NCBI RefSeq assembly: GCF_006861795.1
Contig: NZ_VDGH01000007.1
Span: 1-64,000, forward strand
From: Psychrobacillus lasiicapitis
GTDB lineage: Bacteria; Bacillota; Bacilli; Bacillales_A; Planococcaceae
DNA length: 64,000 bases
Reading direction: 5' to 3'
This document shows, piece after piece, positions 43,948 to 52,789 of the stretch. Positions within the stretch are counted from its first letter, which is position 1, and every line of letters begins with the position of its first letter. The notes under the pieces are model-generated. The model was given only the letters and a program-made list of their open reading frames with translations. It searched no databases and was not told where the DNA came from. The position numbers and the translations under genes are program-made.

Positions 43948-44517
43948 CTATTTTAAACGAATGTTTGTGGAGATTTCAGTTCTTAATGATTCCCATTCCT
44001 CCCGTAAAATCCCCATTCGAATGGAATCATAATATTGACTGTCATAATAACGAACTTTTCTAATGCGTGCTTCCATTGTCATACCTAGTTTTTCTCCGAC
44101 ACGTATCATACGCTTATTACCTGACCATGTTGTGTATCCAATACGAACCAGAGGCATCGTATGAAACAAATGGGCCATCCAAAGTTTTAAGGTACGTGTC
44201 CCTAAGCCTTTCCCCCAGCTAGGTGCTTCATGAAAGACTATTCCCATCTCAAGCCATTTGGAAGGTTCATGCTCCCAATAATAGGAAACACACCCGCAAA
44301 CGATTCCTGCAACTTCAATGGCCCAAAAATTATCTCGTGCAATATATGAAGCTGCATTTTCCATAAATATGTCAAATGGAATTGCTTTATGTTCATAATA
44401 AGGTGCATCCCACTTTTTCCATTCGGGAGCCTCATCCTTAAAAGCTAATTCCCAAAGTCTAGGCAAATCATCCGATTGAAATGGACGAATGATTAGCTCA
44501 TCATCTTGATAAAACAT
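43948..44517 (-). CDS. GNAT acetyltransferase (RimJ/RimL type)
   Basis: 189 residues. Begins with the RimL-type LIIRPFQSDDLPRLWELAF; the acetyl-CoA loop is APSWGKGLGTRTLKLWM, and the end has GNKRMIRVGEKLGMTMEARI. Acetyl-acceptor unknown. The frame extends 26 codons upstream, but AAGAGGAATTTT sets the ATG at 44517. Encoded alone. Confidence 0.8.
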   Translation of the reverse strand: MFYQDDELIIRPFQSDDLPRLWELAFKDEAPEWKKWDAPYYEHKAIPFDIFMENAASYIARDNFWAIEVAGIVCGCVSYYWEHEPSKWLEMGIVFHEAPSWGKGLGTRTLKLWMAHLFHTMPLVRIGYTTWSGNKRMIRVGEKLGMTMEARIRKVRYYDSQYYDSIRMGILREEWESLRTEISTNIRLK

Positions 44518-44727
44518 AAAATTCCTCTTTTCATCCCTTAATTTTAAGTATATGAATTGGATTGAAAAGAGCTGGCGCAGCCATTTACTTTCCAATCACC
44601 ATTTGTACGTTTTTCATCTTTAACACTCCTCTCGATTTATATAGTTTATTGTAATTCAAATATTCGAATAATGATATAACAAATAGAGCTTTGTAACAGT
44701 ACTTAGCTCGGTGTATATTTGTAGAAA

Positions 44728-45210
44728 TTAAAACTTTGCACTCTTTAGTGCTTCCCCTAATTGCTCAATGGAATTTACAATCACACCATTTTGTTTAATC
44801 AAACCTACTACAAACAAGTTGCGATACATAAATTGGTTTTCTGTACCATCTGCTAATAATGCGTCAATTTTTTTCGTGTTGTCCCGACCTTGTTGACGTG
44901 TATCTGTATAAAGTCCGAAAATAGGACGATTTAACATAGAGAATGCACCGATTTCAGCAGCGACGCCAGCATCAATTTCAACGCCGTCTATAACAGCCAC
45001 TAAAAAGTCGCTTTCTTTTAATGCTTGCATATCCGCTCCTGCAATTGCGAGACTATCTGCATAAGCAGCCTTGTCATTAATGGCCATGTTTTCTTGGGGC
45101 ACATATAAATCGACTCCTAGAATTGCTGTTCGCACCTCTTTTGCGACTAATTCATTAATCAATCTGTCTCCTAAACCAAATAACCCATTTGCTAAATAAC
45201 CTTTTTTCAT
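44728..45210 (-). CDS. Nucleoside 2-deoxyribosyltransferase
   Basis: 160 residues. YLANGLFGLGDRLINELVAK opens the protein; the active-site-type DFLVAVIDGVEIDAGVAAEI carries the conserved Asp and Glu, with GAFSMLNRPIFGLYTDTRQQ after. It moves deoxyribose between bases in salvage. GGAGGTAATAGG precedes the ATG. A riboswitch-controlled nucleoside transporter begins 440 bases away on the other strand, which fits a salvage role. Confidence 0.85.
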   Translation of the reverse strand: MKKGYLANGLFGLGDRLINELVAKEVRTAILGVDLYVPQENMAINDKAAYADSLAIAGADMQALKESDFLVAVIDGVEIDAGVAAEIGAFSMLNRPIFGLYTDTRQQGRDNTKKIDALLADGTENQFMYRNLFVVGLIKQNGVIVNSIEQLGEALKSAKF

Positions 45211-45342
45211 CCTATTACCTCCTATATCATCTCTATAATTTTATGGAAGAATAGAGGGGAATACAATGTTCATTTGTTGTAAAAAATTCTACTTTGTATG
45301 AAAAATAAGATTCTGCTCATACTATTCCGTATATATGTAAGA

Positions 45343-45363
45343 AACATTATTTACGGTAATGTT
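45343..45363. repeat. Inverted repeat in the deoxyribosyltransferase/nupG gap
   Basis: AACATTA-TTTACGG-TAATGTT, perfect 7-base arms. It lies between two divergent purine-salvage genes and might be an operator; no regulator is identified. The rest of 45211-45440 shows no gene. Confidence 0.4.
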
Positions 45364-45440
45364 GCTATTTCGAATAAGGGCTAACGAATTGATTATAGGA
45401 GCGGTGAAGCTTAGGATTTATTCATACTAATTTAGAAAAG

Positions 45441-45565
45441 ACTTCTGTATAGAATGAGCTATATGGGCTGATTGTTTCTACCGAGTTATCGTAAAAATCT
45501 AAACTACAGGAGTATGATTAAAGTTAGTATGTAGAAGGGCTAGTGTATACTATCCTCTTTTTATA
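45441..45565 (+). promoter_or_regulatory. Purine riboswitch (guanine type) with terminator
   Basis: P1 is ACTTCTGTA (45441-45449) with TACAGGAGT (45505-45513). Between them lie the conserved ATATGG loop, GTTTCTACC (J2/3) and CGTAAA (L3), in the correct order and spacing. The base corresponding to xpt position 74 is C (AACTAC), indicating guanine or hypoxanthine rather than adenine. P2 and P3 pair imperfectly. A hairpin at 45534-45565 (AGGGCTAGT with ACTATCCT, then TTTTT) is the likely off-switch terminator. The target is a NupG-like purine nucleoside transporter. Confidence 0.85.
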
Positions 45566-45652
45566 TCCCTTATTGTTCATTCTTTCTCTTTTTTAGAAAC
45601 GATGAAAAGTAAGGGTTTTTTGTTCGTTAAGACACACCAAGGAGTTGCTTGT

Positions 45653-46846
45653 ATGTACTTTTTGCTTAATATTTTGGGCGTTTTTGTCGTAATGGGCATC
45701 GTTTTTTTATGTTCTCCGAATAAGAGAGCGGTAAAATGGAGACCAATTATTTCCCTTATTATTCTTGAATTACTCATTACATGGTTTATGTTAGGTACGA
45801 CAATAGGGAGTTGGGTGATCAATAAGATTGCATCTTTCTTTACGTGGTTAATTGAATGCGCGAGTGAAGGTATTGCATTTGTTTTTCCATCAGCTATGGC
45901 AAATGAAACTGTAGACTTTTTCTTCGGTGCATTGCTACCAATTATTTTTATCGTTACTTTTTTCGATATTTTATCTTATTTTGGAATATTAACATGGATT
46001 ATTGATAAAGGCGGCTGGGCTATATCAAAGGTGTCACGTTTACCCAAGCTAGAAAGTTTTTTCTCCATTCAAATGATGTTCTTGGGCAATACAGAAGCAT
46101 TGGCTGTTATTCGTGATCAGTTATCTGTTTTAAAGGACAACCGATTGCTTACTTTTGGGATTATGAGTATGAGTAGCATTAGTGGATCCATACTTGGAGC
46201 GTACTTATCAATGGTTCCAGCAGAATATGTATTCAGTGCCATACCGTTAAATTGTTTAAATGCGCTTATTTTAGTTAGTATTTTAAATCCAGTACATGTG
46301 ACAAAAGAAGAAGACATTATTTATGTGCCACCAAAATCGGAGAAAAAGGATTTCTTCTCTACGATTTCGAACAGTATGTTAGTCGGGATGAACATGGTTA
46401 TCGTTATTTTAGCTATGGTTATAGGTTATGTAGCACTTACAGCTGGTCTTAACGGGATATTGGGTGTTTTTGTAAATGGACTTACAATACAAAAAATCTT
46501 CTCTTTCATCTTTAGTCCATTTGCATTTTTACTTGGCTTGCCTCTCCAGGATGCTATGTACGTAGCGCAATTGATGGGCATTAAATTAGCTACGAACGAA
46601 TTCGTAGCGATGATGGATTTAAAAAATAACTTAGATACACTTCCACCGCACACGATTGCTGTGGCAACAACTTTCTTAACGTCATTTGCGAATTTTAGTA
46701 CAATTGGTATGATATATGGAACCTATAACTCTGTATTATCAGAAGAGAAGTCAGCGATTATCGGTAAAAACGTATGGAAACTTATCGTAAGTGGTATGGC
46801 TGTCTCCTTGTTAAGTGCGATGATTGTTGGTTTGTTTGTTTGGTAA
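45653..46846 (+). CDS. nupG: CNT-family nucleoside transporter, NupG-like
   Basis: 397 residues with about ten helices. Family signatures include LTWIIDKGGWAISKVSRLPK, FLGNTEALAVIRDQL, SSISGSILGAYLSMVPAEY and FANFSTIGMIYGTYNSVLSE. It imports purine nucleosides using an ion gradient. AAGGAG eight bases upstream puts the start at 45653; the 17 codons before that overlap the leader. The guanine-type riboswitch upstream matches B. subtilis nupG control. A strong terminator follows. Confidence 0.9.
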   Translation: MYFLLNILGVFVVMGIVFLCSPNKRAVKWRPIISLIILELLITWFMLGTTIGSWVINKIASFFTWLIECASEGIAFVFPSAMANETVDFFFGALLPIIFIVTFFDILSYFGILTWIIDKGGWAISKVSRLPKLESFFSIQMMFLGNTEALAVIRDQLSVLKDNRLLTFGIMSMSSISGSILGAYLSMVPAEYVFSAIPLNCLNALILVSILNPVHVTKEEDIIYVPPKSEKKDFFSTISNSMLVGMNMVIVILAMVIGYVALTAGLNGILGVFVNGLTIQKIFSFIFSPFAFLLGLPLQDAMYVAQLMGIKLATNEFVAMMDLKNNLDTLPPHTIAVATTFLTSFANFSTIGMIYGTYNSVLSEEKSAIIGKNVWKLIVSGMAVSLLSAMIVGLFVW

Positions 46847-46857
46847 TAGAAAGAAGT

Positions 46858-46895
46858 AAAGGCGACTCGAAACATTACATACGAGTCGTCTTTTT
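46858..46895 (+). terminator. Terminator of nupG
   Basis: AAAGGCGACTCG and CGAGTCGTC with five T residues. Confidence 0.9.
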
Positions 46896-46990
46896 GCTAT
46901 TAAAGGAAATAAACAATTAGTAGCGAATTTGTATACATAGAGTAGGTGAAACGACTTTATAAAAAACTTATCGGTATGAGGTGAAAAAAT

Positions 46991-47560
46991 ATAAATTTAG
47001 AAGAGCTAAAATCAGCTTTAATCAAACTCAATGAATTCATCTATTTTGATAATACTCATTATCTACGTGATAAATGTTCGAATGAGGATTTATTAAGAGA
47101 AGTTATAAAGAAGTTTGAGGACAGAATAGATTTACTGACAGAAAGAGCGGTAGAGTTAAATTCAGAGAAAATCTTTTTATATAGCAATATAGGAAATCTG
47201 TATAGAATCGTTGGAAAAACAAAATTGGCGATTGAAAGTCTGCAAATAGCGATAACTTTAGGGGAAAGCAAACAAATAAATAATGTCATTCGTTTAGGAG
47301 AAGCACTGAAATATGATGGGCAACACGAACAAGCGCTCAACAAGTTTGATGAAGCGATTGAATTATGTGTTAATAATACCACCTTTTTAGATTTTGCCTT
47401 CCAGCATAAAGGAAAATGTTTATTAGAATTAGGACAAACAAGTTTAGCGGTAGATTATTTTCGGAAAGCCATGCAAATAAGATTAATAAAGGGCGATCAA
47501 TCACTAATTGACTCTACTCAAAAGGCAATTGATTTTACGTATTTACAGGGGGGAATTTGA
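46991..47560 (+). CDS. TPR-type protein with an apparent ATA start
   Basis: The frame is open from 46985 to 47560. GAGGTG lies seven bases before ATA at 46991, and the deduced product starts NLEELKSALIKLNEFIYFD. The first ATG, GTG or TTG is a TTG at 47225, in the middle of a helix and without a ribosome binding site. Residues from about 60 to 185 form TPR-like helix pairs (KIFLYSNIGNLYRIVGKTKL, KHKGKCLLELGQTSLAVDYF). The gene therefore uses the rare AUA initiation codon or is a start-codon-loss pseudogene. It abuts the following acetyltransferase (TGA-ATG). Confidence 0.7.
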   Translation: MNLEELKSALIKLNEFIYFDNTHYLRDKCSNEDLLREVIKKFEDRIDLLTERAVELNSEKIFLYSNIGNLYRIVGKTKLAIESLQIAITLGESKQINNVIRLGEALKYDGQHEQALNKFDEAIELCVNNTTFLDFAFQHKGKCLLELGQTSLAVDYFRKAMQIRLIKGDQSLIDSTQKAIDFTYLQGGI

Positions 47561-48349
47561 ATGGATTTATCTGTCCTAGAGCAAGCAGAAATTCAAACTT
47601 TAAAGTCAAGGCTCTCTGCAATACAAGCAATAGACGGCAATCCGATGGGGGTGCATCAATTAGTTAAAGGACAAACAAGCGCGTTTGCTGCTAAAAATAT
47701 TCCAGGTCTAACATTTAATACAGTTAGAGGTTTAAGTGAAAATGATATACCATACCTAGAGGATATAATTACTTTTTATAAAAAGAATGCCATTAACTTC
47801 CGTTTTGAAATAACACCGATGAATAGTTCAGAGTTATTATTCAGAGCACTAACCGATAAAGGATATTATCATTCTGGTTTCCACGCATCCTTTATTGGAG
47901 AATGTGTAGAGAATAGAGGTCAGATCTATCAACCGGATATAGAGGTCTGCCATTTAAATCAGGATGATTTCGATTTATTTGCTTCTATCTACGTGAATGG
48001 CTTTGGTCTTCCTTCCTGTATTCAAAATGGTATAAAGCAAAATAATGAAGTTCTATTTGACGTGCCGGGATGGCAATTTTATGTAGCGTATGTGAAGGGG
48101 ATGCCGGCAGGGGTAGCTGTGTTATTTGTACAAGATAAAATGGCAACACTGGCCGCGGCGGCAACATTGCCAGAATACCAGGGGAGGGGTGTCCAATCGA
48201 CGTTAATCCAAAAAAGAATTCAGGTTGCGTTTGAAAAAGGAGCAAAATATATTACGAGTGAGGCTGCTTTTGGAAGTGCTAGTCATCGAAATATGGAAGG
48301 AGCTGGACTCAAATTAGCTTATACAAAAGCACTTTGGAGTAAATTCTAA
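47561..48349 (+). CDS. GNAT acetyltransferase with an N-terminal extension
   Basis: 262 residues. The C-terminal half is a GNAT domain: YVAYVKGMPAGVAVLFVQDK, then TLPEYQGRGVQSTLIQKRIQ and AAFGSASHRNMEGAGLKLAY. The N-terminal half is related to the double-GNAT fold. The ATG follows the stop of the TPR gene directly, with AGGGGGG just upstream, so translation is coupled. Substrate unknown. Confidence 0.8.
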   Translation: MDLSVLEQAEIQTLKSRLSAIQAIDGNPMGVHQLVKGQTSAFAAKNIPGLTFNTVRGLSENDIPYLEDIITFYKKNAINFRFEITPMNSSELLFRALTDKGYYHSGFHASFIGECVENRGQIYQPDIEVCHLNQDDFDLFASIYVNGFGLPSCIQNGIKQNNEVLFDVPGWQFYVAYVKGMPAGVAVLFVQDKMATLAAAATLPEYQGRGVQSTLIQKRIQVAFEKGAKYITSEAAFGSASHRNMEGAGLKLAYTKALWSKF

Positions 48350-48624
48350 CTGAAGAAGGAAAAACAGATGGAAACTACAAAACTGTTTTTAAGAAATATA
48401 TTAGGGGTTATAGCATTTCCATTAACCGCTTGGAACTAATAATTAAATAAAGTAACTGCTCCGGGTGAAATCATACAAACGAAGCATTCTGAAGTACACG
48501 CCAATTATATCTGGCAAGACAGAACATATACAAACAAATGCAGGGCATCCCATCCACATAGAGAATCCGGAAATCTAGATAGTATGCATAAAAAATTGGT
48601 AATAGAAAGAGATGAATATTAGCT
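48350..48624. other. Intergenic region with a short hydrophobic ORF
   Basis: A 23-codon frame starts at 48368 (METTKLFLRNILGVIAFPLT) after GAAGGAAAAACAG; it may be a gene fragment or a small peptide. Nothing else is supported in this stretch. Confidence 0.35.
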
Positions 48625-49242
48625 ATGCACATTACAAATAAGATAATGGAAAGAATGAAACACTTAAAGGAACTGAATCGAACATACATTATTGGGATTG
48701 ACGGATTAAGTGGAGCAGGTAAAACGACGATAACAGAAATCATTGCTGAAGAGCTTACTACTAAAGGTCAAAAGGTAGTAGTCATTCATATCGACGATTT
48801 AATTGAAGAGCGAGGGAACAGGTATAATACGGGTCATCCTGAATGGTATGAATATTACTCGCTTCAATGGGATGTGCATGGGATAAAAGAAAAACTTTTT
48901 GAAGCAGTACATGAAAGGTTAAATCATCTCCATTTAAAGTTTTACGATAAAGAGAACGATTTATGCTATATGAAAAGTATAAATATAGAACAATGTACTG
49001 TCATTTTACTAGAAGGAATCTTCCTTCAGCGAAAAGAATGGAGCGGCTTTTTTGATTATATAGTTTACCTGGATTGCCCAAAGAAAATTCGAAGTGAGAG
49101 AGTTTTACAAAGGGATGAGTACTTAGGGAATATGAATAATCGATTGAAAAAATATGAGCGAAGGTATTGGAGAGGCGAGGAATATTATTTACAAGAAGTA
49201 AATCCTATCGAAAGTTCGGATATTGTTATAACTAGTTTTTGA
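48625..49242 (+). CDS. Uridine kinase-like P-loop kinase
   Basis: 205 residues. Walker A is GIDGLSGAGKTT (about residues 24-35), with IDDLIEERG in the base/sugar site and LLEGIFLQRKEW followed by YLDCPKKIRSERVLQRDEY for the lid. It resembles uridine kinase and related nucleoside or panthothenate-type kinases. Substrate unassigned. The ribosome binding site is weak. Encoded alone. Confidence 0.75.
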   Translation: MHITNKIMERMKHLKELNRTYIIGIDGLSGAGKTTITEIIAEELTTKGQKVVVIHIDDLIEERGNRYNTGHPEWYEYYSLQWDVHGIKEKLFEAVHERLNHLHLKFYDKENDLCYMKSINIEQCTVILLEGIFLQRKEWSGFFDYIVYLDCPKKIRSERVLQRDEYLGNMNNRLKKYERRYWRGEEYYLQEVNPIESSDIVITSF

Positions 49243-49340
49243 CTTCCTTTGCTTGAAAGAGGGATAAAGTTGAAAAAGACTAAAAAAGACTATCAGCAAA
49301 TTTTGAATCAGCATATTCTGCTTACAACATTACCAACAGG

Positions 49341-49390
49341 CCAATAAGAACACCTTTTTAGATAATACTCTAAAAAGGTGTTCTTATTGG
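49341..49390 (+). terminator. Perfect 22-base inverted repeat (terminator-like)
   Basis: CCAATAAGAACACC and its full partner give perfect 22-base arms around TAATAC. Poly-T tails lie inside the arms, not after them. It lies about 100 bases past the kinase stop and 40 before the end of the convergent regulator gene. Terminator is the plain reading; the length and perfection are unusual. Confidence 0.65.
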
Positions 49391-49430
49391 AAACAAATAT
49401 AGTGAATGCTGATTGTTATTCCCTTCATCA

Positions 49431-49982
49431 TCAACAATGTGAATTAGATTCTGGAATAATGGTCACTGCTATAGTACGGGTTGAAACATTAGATTCTTCA
49501 TTTTTTTGCTCGTAATACTTGAGCATTAAATCGTTTAATTCGCGTTGGAAATTTTCAAATTGTTGATCATCCATTTTTAACTCTAATATCGAGAAAGTTG
49601 CATGATCCTCAGAACTGTTTTTTTGCTCTAAGTTCGAAAGGTAATTTTGATACTGGGTCATTAAGGATAACTGGTAGTAAGAAATATAACTCAGCTTCTT
49701 ATCCTTATTTAAGTTTCTCCACTCTTCCGTATTAAGTCGTGCGGCATCTTCGTTAAGCGTGTAATATTTTTCGGTCACAGATCTTATTTTTTTTTCTTTT
49801 AATATTCGTATAACACCAGCATCCATTAATACTTGAATATGCCGGTATAATGTGGCTTGTGGAACGTCTTGGATGATTTCTACCATTTCAAGAGGGGTCA
49901 AGCCGTTTTCCTTGTTGCGCATGAGTGCCTGAGAAATCTTCATTCTTACAGGGTGCATTAACACTTCTGCTTTATTAACCAA
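49431..49982 (-). CDS. ArsR-type winged-helix regulator of the ABC operon
   Basis: 183 residues from a TTG start (GGAGGTG nine bases upstream); longer frames starting at 50045 run over that site. The N-terminal winged helix (VNKAEVLMHPVRMKISQAL, PQATLYRHIQVLMDAGVIRI) belongs to the ArsR-like group; a helical C-terminal half (100-183) has no known ligand motif. Divergent from an operon of two ABC exporters and next to a 22-base palindrome, so it likely represses that operon. Confidence 0.8.
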   Translation of the reverse strand: MVNKAEVLMHPVRMKISQALMRNKENGLTPLEMVEIIQDVPQATLYRHIQVLMDAGVIRILKEKKIRSVTEKYYTLNEDAARLNTEEWRNLNKDKKLSYISYYQLSLMTQYQNYLSNLEQKNSSEDHATFSILELKMDDQQFENFQRELNDLMLKYYEQKNEESNVSTRTIAVTIIPESNSHC

Positions 49983-50064
49983 TTTTTTTTGCACCTCCTT
50001 GAATTTCTTAGTGAGAATATTATCATTTTTAATAATAATAATCATAGCATGTGTAAAAAAACAA

Positions 50065-50108
50065 TTGCAAACGATTCATTATTATATTATCATTATCGAT
50101 AATGATAA
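50065..50108 (+). promoter_or_regulatory. ABC operon promoter with a 22-base perfect palindrome
   Basis: TTGCAA (50065-50070), 17 bases, TATCAT (50088-50093). TTATCATTAT-CG-ATAATGATAA (50087-50108) overlaps the -10 box and is perfectly symmetric. The half site ATTATCATT recurs at about 50018-50026 next to the regulator gene. Probable operator of the divergent ArsR-type protein. Confidence 0.7.
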
Positions 50109-50134
50109 CGAATGCAAGTGAAGGAGAGGTTAGT

Positions 50135-50374
50135 ATGCAATTGCATTATGGTTTAGAAGAATTAGAGGATTTAGACTGGATGGGTATAATGCCAATTATT
50201 CTACCGTTTTTGGCGATCGGCTTCATTCTTATTCTAATTGCATGGATCGATTTGTTTCGGAATCGAAAGACAAGAAAAAATGTTCTTATGTGGGCACTCA
50301 TTATTTTCTTTCTTAACACAATTGGACCGATATTATATTTTGCACTTGGAAGAAAGGATGAAGCAGAACGATGA
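50135..50374 (+). CDS. YxlE-like PLDNc membrane protein
   Basis: 79 residues, two hydrophobic helices. PIILPFLAIGFILILIAWID and FFLNTIGPILYFALGRK are the PLDNc (phospholipase D N-terminal) motif found in B. subtilis YxlE. There the gene precedes YxlF (ATPase) and YxlG (permease) in the sigY operon; the next two genes repeat that order. AAGGAGAGG sets the ATG at 50135. It overlaps the ATPase gene by 4 bases. Confidence 0.8.
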   Translation: MQLHYGLEELEDLDWMGIMPIILPFLAIGFILILIAWIDLFRNRKTRKNVLMWALIIFFLNTIGPILYFALGRKDEAER

Positions 50375-51279
50375 AACTTGAAATAAGAAATGTAACGAAG
50401 CGATTTAAAGATAAAATGGCAGTTAACCAGTTTTCGATGGAACTTGAAACTGGGCAATGTGTTGGGCTAATTGGTCCAAATGGAGCAGGCAAGTCCACAT
50501 TAATTAAAATCATTGCGGATATTCTAAACGCGGATGAAGGGGAGGTTGTTCTGGATGGAAAGAGGATTTCAAAAATGAAGCGAGAGATCGGGTATCTACC
50601 TCAATTTCCAAACTTTTTTCAGTGGATGACAGCACGTGAAAATCTGTTATTTATGGGACAACTATCGGGCATTTCGAAAAAAAGACTAATTGAAGATATT
50701 CCCACTATTTTGACGAAAGTAGGACTCACTGGTGAGCAAAATAGAAAAGTTCGTACGTTCTCTGGGGGGATGAAGCAAAGACTTGGTATCGCGCAGGCGT
50801 TGCTTCATAAACCAGCTTTAATCGTGATGGATGAACCAGTTTCCGCACTTGATCCTATCGGAAGAAGAGAGGTTTTAAATTTAATTCAGGAAATTAAAAA
50901 GGAAACAACGATTTTGTTATCTACTCATATCTTGAGTGATGCAGAGGAAATTTGCGAACGTTTCGTAATTATTAAAAATGGCACAAAAATTGAAGACACA
51001 ACGATGACTGAATTGATAAGTCGCAACCATGAACCCGTTGTATATGTCAAAATAACACCAAAAGATCATTTTTGGACTCAATTGGTTAGTCAGCTACCTT
51101 ATGTAAAGAAAACAGAGGTGATAGGGAGTAAAGTGAAAATTACAATGGATAACATCGAAGTACATAAAAATCTGTTAATTCAACATGCACTGAATAATGA
51201 CGTAGATATTGTTCATTTTGAAGTGAGTGGAAACGACACGCTAGAAGAAATATTTTTAAATTTGGTGGTGAGCGCATGA
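50371..51279 (+). CDS. ABC transporter ATP-binding protein (YxlF-like)
   Basis: 302 residues. Walker A GLIGPNGAGKST near residues 31-42; signature TFSGGMKQRLG; Walker B ALIVMDEPVSALD; His-switch in STHI. The C-terminal 75 residues form an extra domain seen in exporters of this group. ATG overlaps the previous stop (ATGA) and the next start overlaps its own stop, so the three genes are translationally coupled. Confidence 0.88.
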   Translation: MKLEIRNVTKRFKDKMAVNQFSMELETGQCVGLIGPNGAGKSTLIKIIADILNADEGEVVLDGKRISKMKREIGYLPQFPNFFQWMTARENLLFMGQLSGISKKRLIEDIPTILTKVGLTGEQNRKVRTFSGGMKQRLGIAQALLHKPALIVMDEPVSALDPIGRREVLNLIQEIKKETTILLSTHILSDAEEICERFVIIKNGTKIEDTTMTELISRNHEPVVYVKITPKDHFWTQLVSQLPYVKKTEVIGSKVKITMDNIEVHKNLLIQHALNNDVDIVHFEVSGNDTLEEIFLNLVVSA

Positions 51280-52064
51280 ATTCTTTTTATATCTTGATGA
51301 ATAAAGAATACTTTCAAATGATACGTGACTTTAAAATTATTTGGCTACCAATCGTTTTTATATTTTTGGGCATGACTCAGCCAGTGCTTACTTATTATTT
51401 GCCAACTATTTTAGGCGCACTCGGTGGGGGGCAAGGTATTACGATTGATCCAACAATGGTTCAGCAAGAAGGTGGTCAAGTGTTGGCAACGACGCTTGGC
51501 TCCCAATTTGATCAGCTAGGTATTTTGATTATCGTTATCTCTATGATGGGGATGATTCAGGCAGATAAAGCTAGTGGAATGCTTGCGTTTATTTTGACTA
51601 GGCCTGTAACAGTCTGGTCCTACATTGCCGGAAAAGTCATATCGAATTTTTTGTTAGTGATAGTGAGTGTAACGTCTGGCTATTTTGTTTCTTACTTATA
51701 TGTCAACTATCTATTTACAGATGTGCCGATTTCACATATGCTTTCAGCGCTTCTAATTTACTTGATCTGGGTCCTTTTTATGATTTCTTTCACTCTAATG
51801 ATTAGCACGATATTTAATGGACAAGGTGTTATAGCTTTAATAGGAATTGTATTTCTAATAATTTGTAGAATGATAACGGGAATTCATCCAATAATTGATT
51901 TAATAAATCCGGCAGGAATGAGTCAGCATGCTATGTCCCTCTTATTTACTGGTTCTGTGGATTCTAGTATATATGTAAGTTTATTCATTACATTTCTCTG
52001 GGTTTTGTTTACATTGCTAGTTTCGCATTTGTGGATTAGCCAGAAAAAATTCCAGCAAGATTAA
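51276..52064 (+). CDS. ABC-2 exporter permease (YxlG-like)
   Basis: 262 residues with six helices, an external loop near residues 40-75 (GGGQGITIDPTMVQQEGG) and no binding domain. It pairs with the ATPase just upstream. B. subtilis YxlG is thought to affect sigma Y activity, but the substrate is not known. The next module follows after 23 bases. Confidence 0.8.
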   Translation: MNSFYILMNKEYFQMIRDFKIIWLPIVFIFLGMTQPVLTYYLPTILGALGGGQGITIDPTMVQQEGGQVLATTLGSQFDQLGILIIVISMMGMIQADKASGMLAFILTRPVTVWSYIAGKVISNFLLVIVSVTSGYFVSYLYVNYLFTDVPISHMLSALLIYLIWVLFMISFTLMISTIFNGQGVIALIGIVFLIICRMITGIHPIIDLINPAGMSQHAMSLLFTGSVDSSIYVSLFITFLWVLFTLLVSHLWISQKKFQQD

Positions 52065-52087
52065 CCAAAATAGGAGGAGAGGAATCG

Positions 52088-52789
52088 TTGTTAACCATAA
52101 ATAACTTGAAAAAACGATATGGTAGTAAAGAGGTTTTACAAGGTGTTGAACTACAAATTGAAAAGGGTGAAATACTAGGTTTCGTTGGATCAAACGGTGC
52201 AGGTAAGACTACAACCTTAAACAGCATTACAGGGATTTTAGAACCTGATGAGGGAATGGTCACTATTAATGGTATTTCTAAATTAAATCGACTTATCTAT
52301 AAAAAGCAGTTCTTCTATATTCCCGATACGATTAATGTATTTAAAAACATTTCCGGATATGACTGGATTCACTTCGTCCTGAAACTATACGATAATAAGC
52401 AAACGGGAAAGCTGAATGAATTTGTTAGAAATTTTGACATGGATGAAGCAATTCATAATCCGATGGGATCGTATTCTTATGGAATGATGCATAAGATGTC
52501 GCTGATTGCCGCTTTCACAATTAATCCACCCATTATTATTATGGATGAGCCGTTAAATGGTTTGGACCCTACTGCAGTATTAATGTTTAAACTACTTTTA
52601 AAGGCGTATGTAGAAGAAGGGGGCACTGTCTTTTTCTCTACGCATTTACTTGATATAGCTGAAAAAATTTGTAGTACTGTGGCGATTCTAAAAGATGGTA
52701 AGATTGTTTTACATGAAGATATTAATAATGTAATTGGTGAGTGCACACTGGAATCCTTCTTTATGGAGAAACAAGCCAATGAAGCATAA
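52088..52789 (+). CDS. ABC transporter ATP-binding protein (second module)
   Basis: 233 residues. Walker A GFVGSNGAGKTT, signature degenerated to YSYGMMHKMS, Walker B IIIMDEPLNGLD, His in STHLL. TTG start after AGGAGAGG. The altered signature loop resembles the ATPase of the 7.5-10.7 kb operon. It works with the large permease whose gene overlaps by 11 bases. Confidence 0.85.
   Translation: MLTINNLKKRYGSKEVLQGVELQIEKGEILGFVGSNGAGKTTTLNSITGILEPDEGMVTINGISKLNRLIYKKQFFYIPDTINVFKNISGYDWIHFVLKLYDNKQTGKLNEFVRNFDMDEAIHNPMGSYSYGMMHKMSLIAAFTINPPIIIMDEPLNGLDPTAVLMFKLLLKAYVEEGGTVFFSTHLLDIAEKICSTVAILKDGKIVLHEDINNVIGECTLESFFMEKQANEA

Noticed and set aside
45441..45513. Adenine riboswitch
   Set aside because: The specificity base is C, not U, and the gene is a NupG-type transporter, so the guanine class fits better.
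50087..50108. Fur box upstream of the ABC operon
   Set aside because: The bases resemble GATAATGATAAT pieces, but the half sites face the wrong way (ATTATC-GATAAT rather than GATAAT-N-ATTATC), and a divergent ArsR-type regulator is a better candidate.
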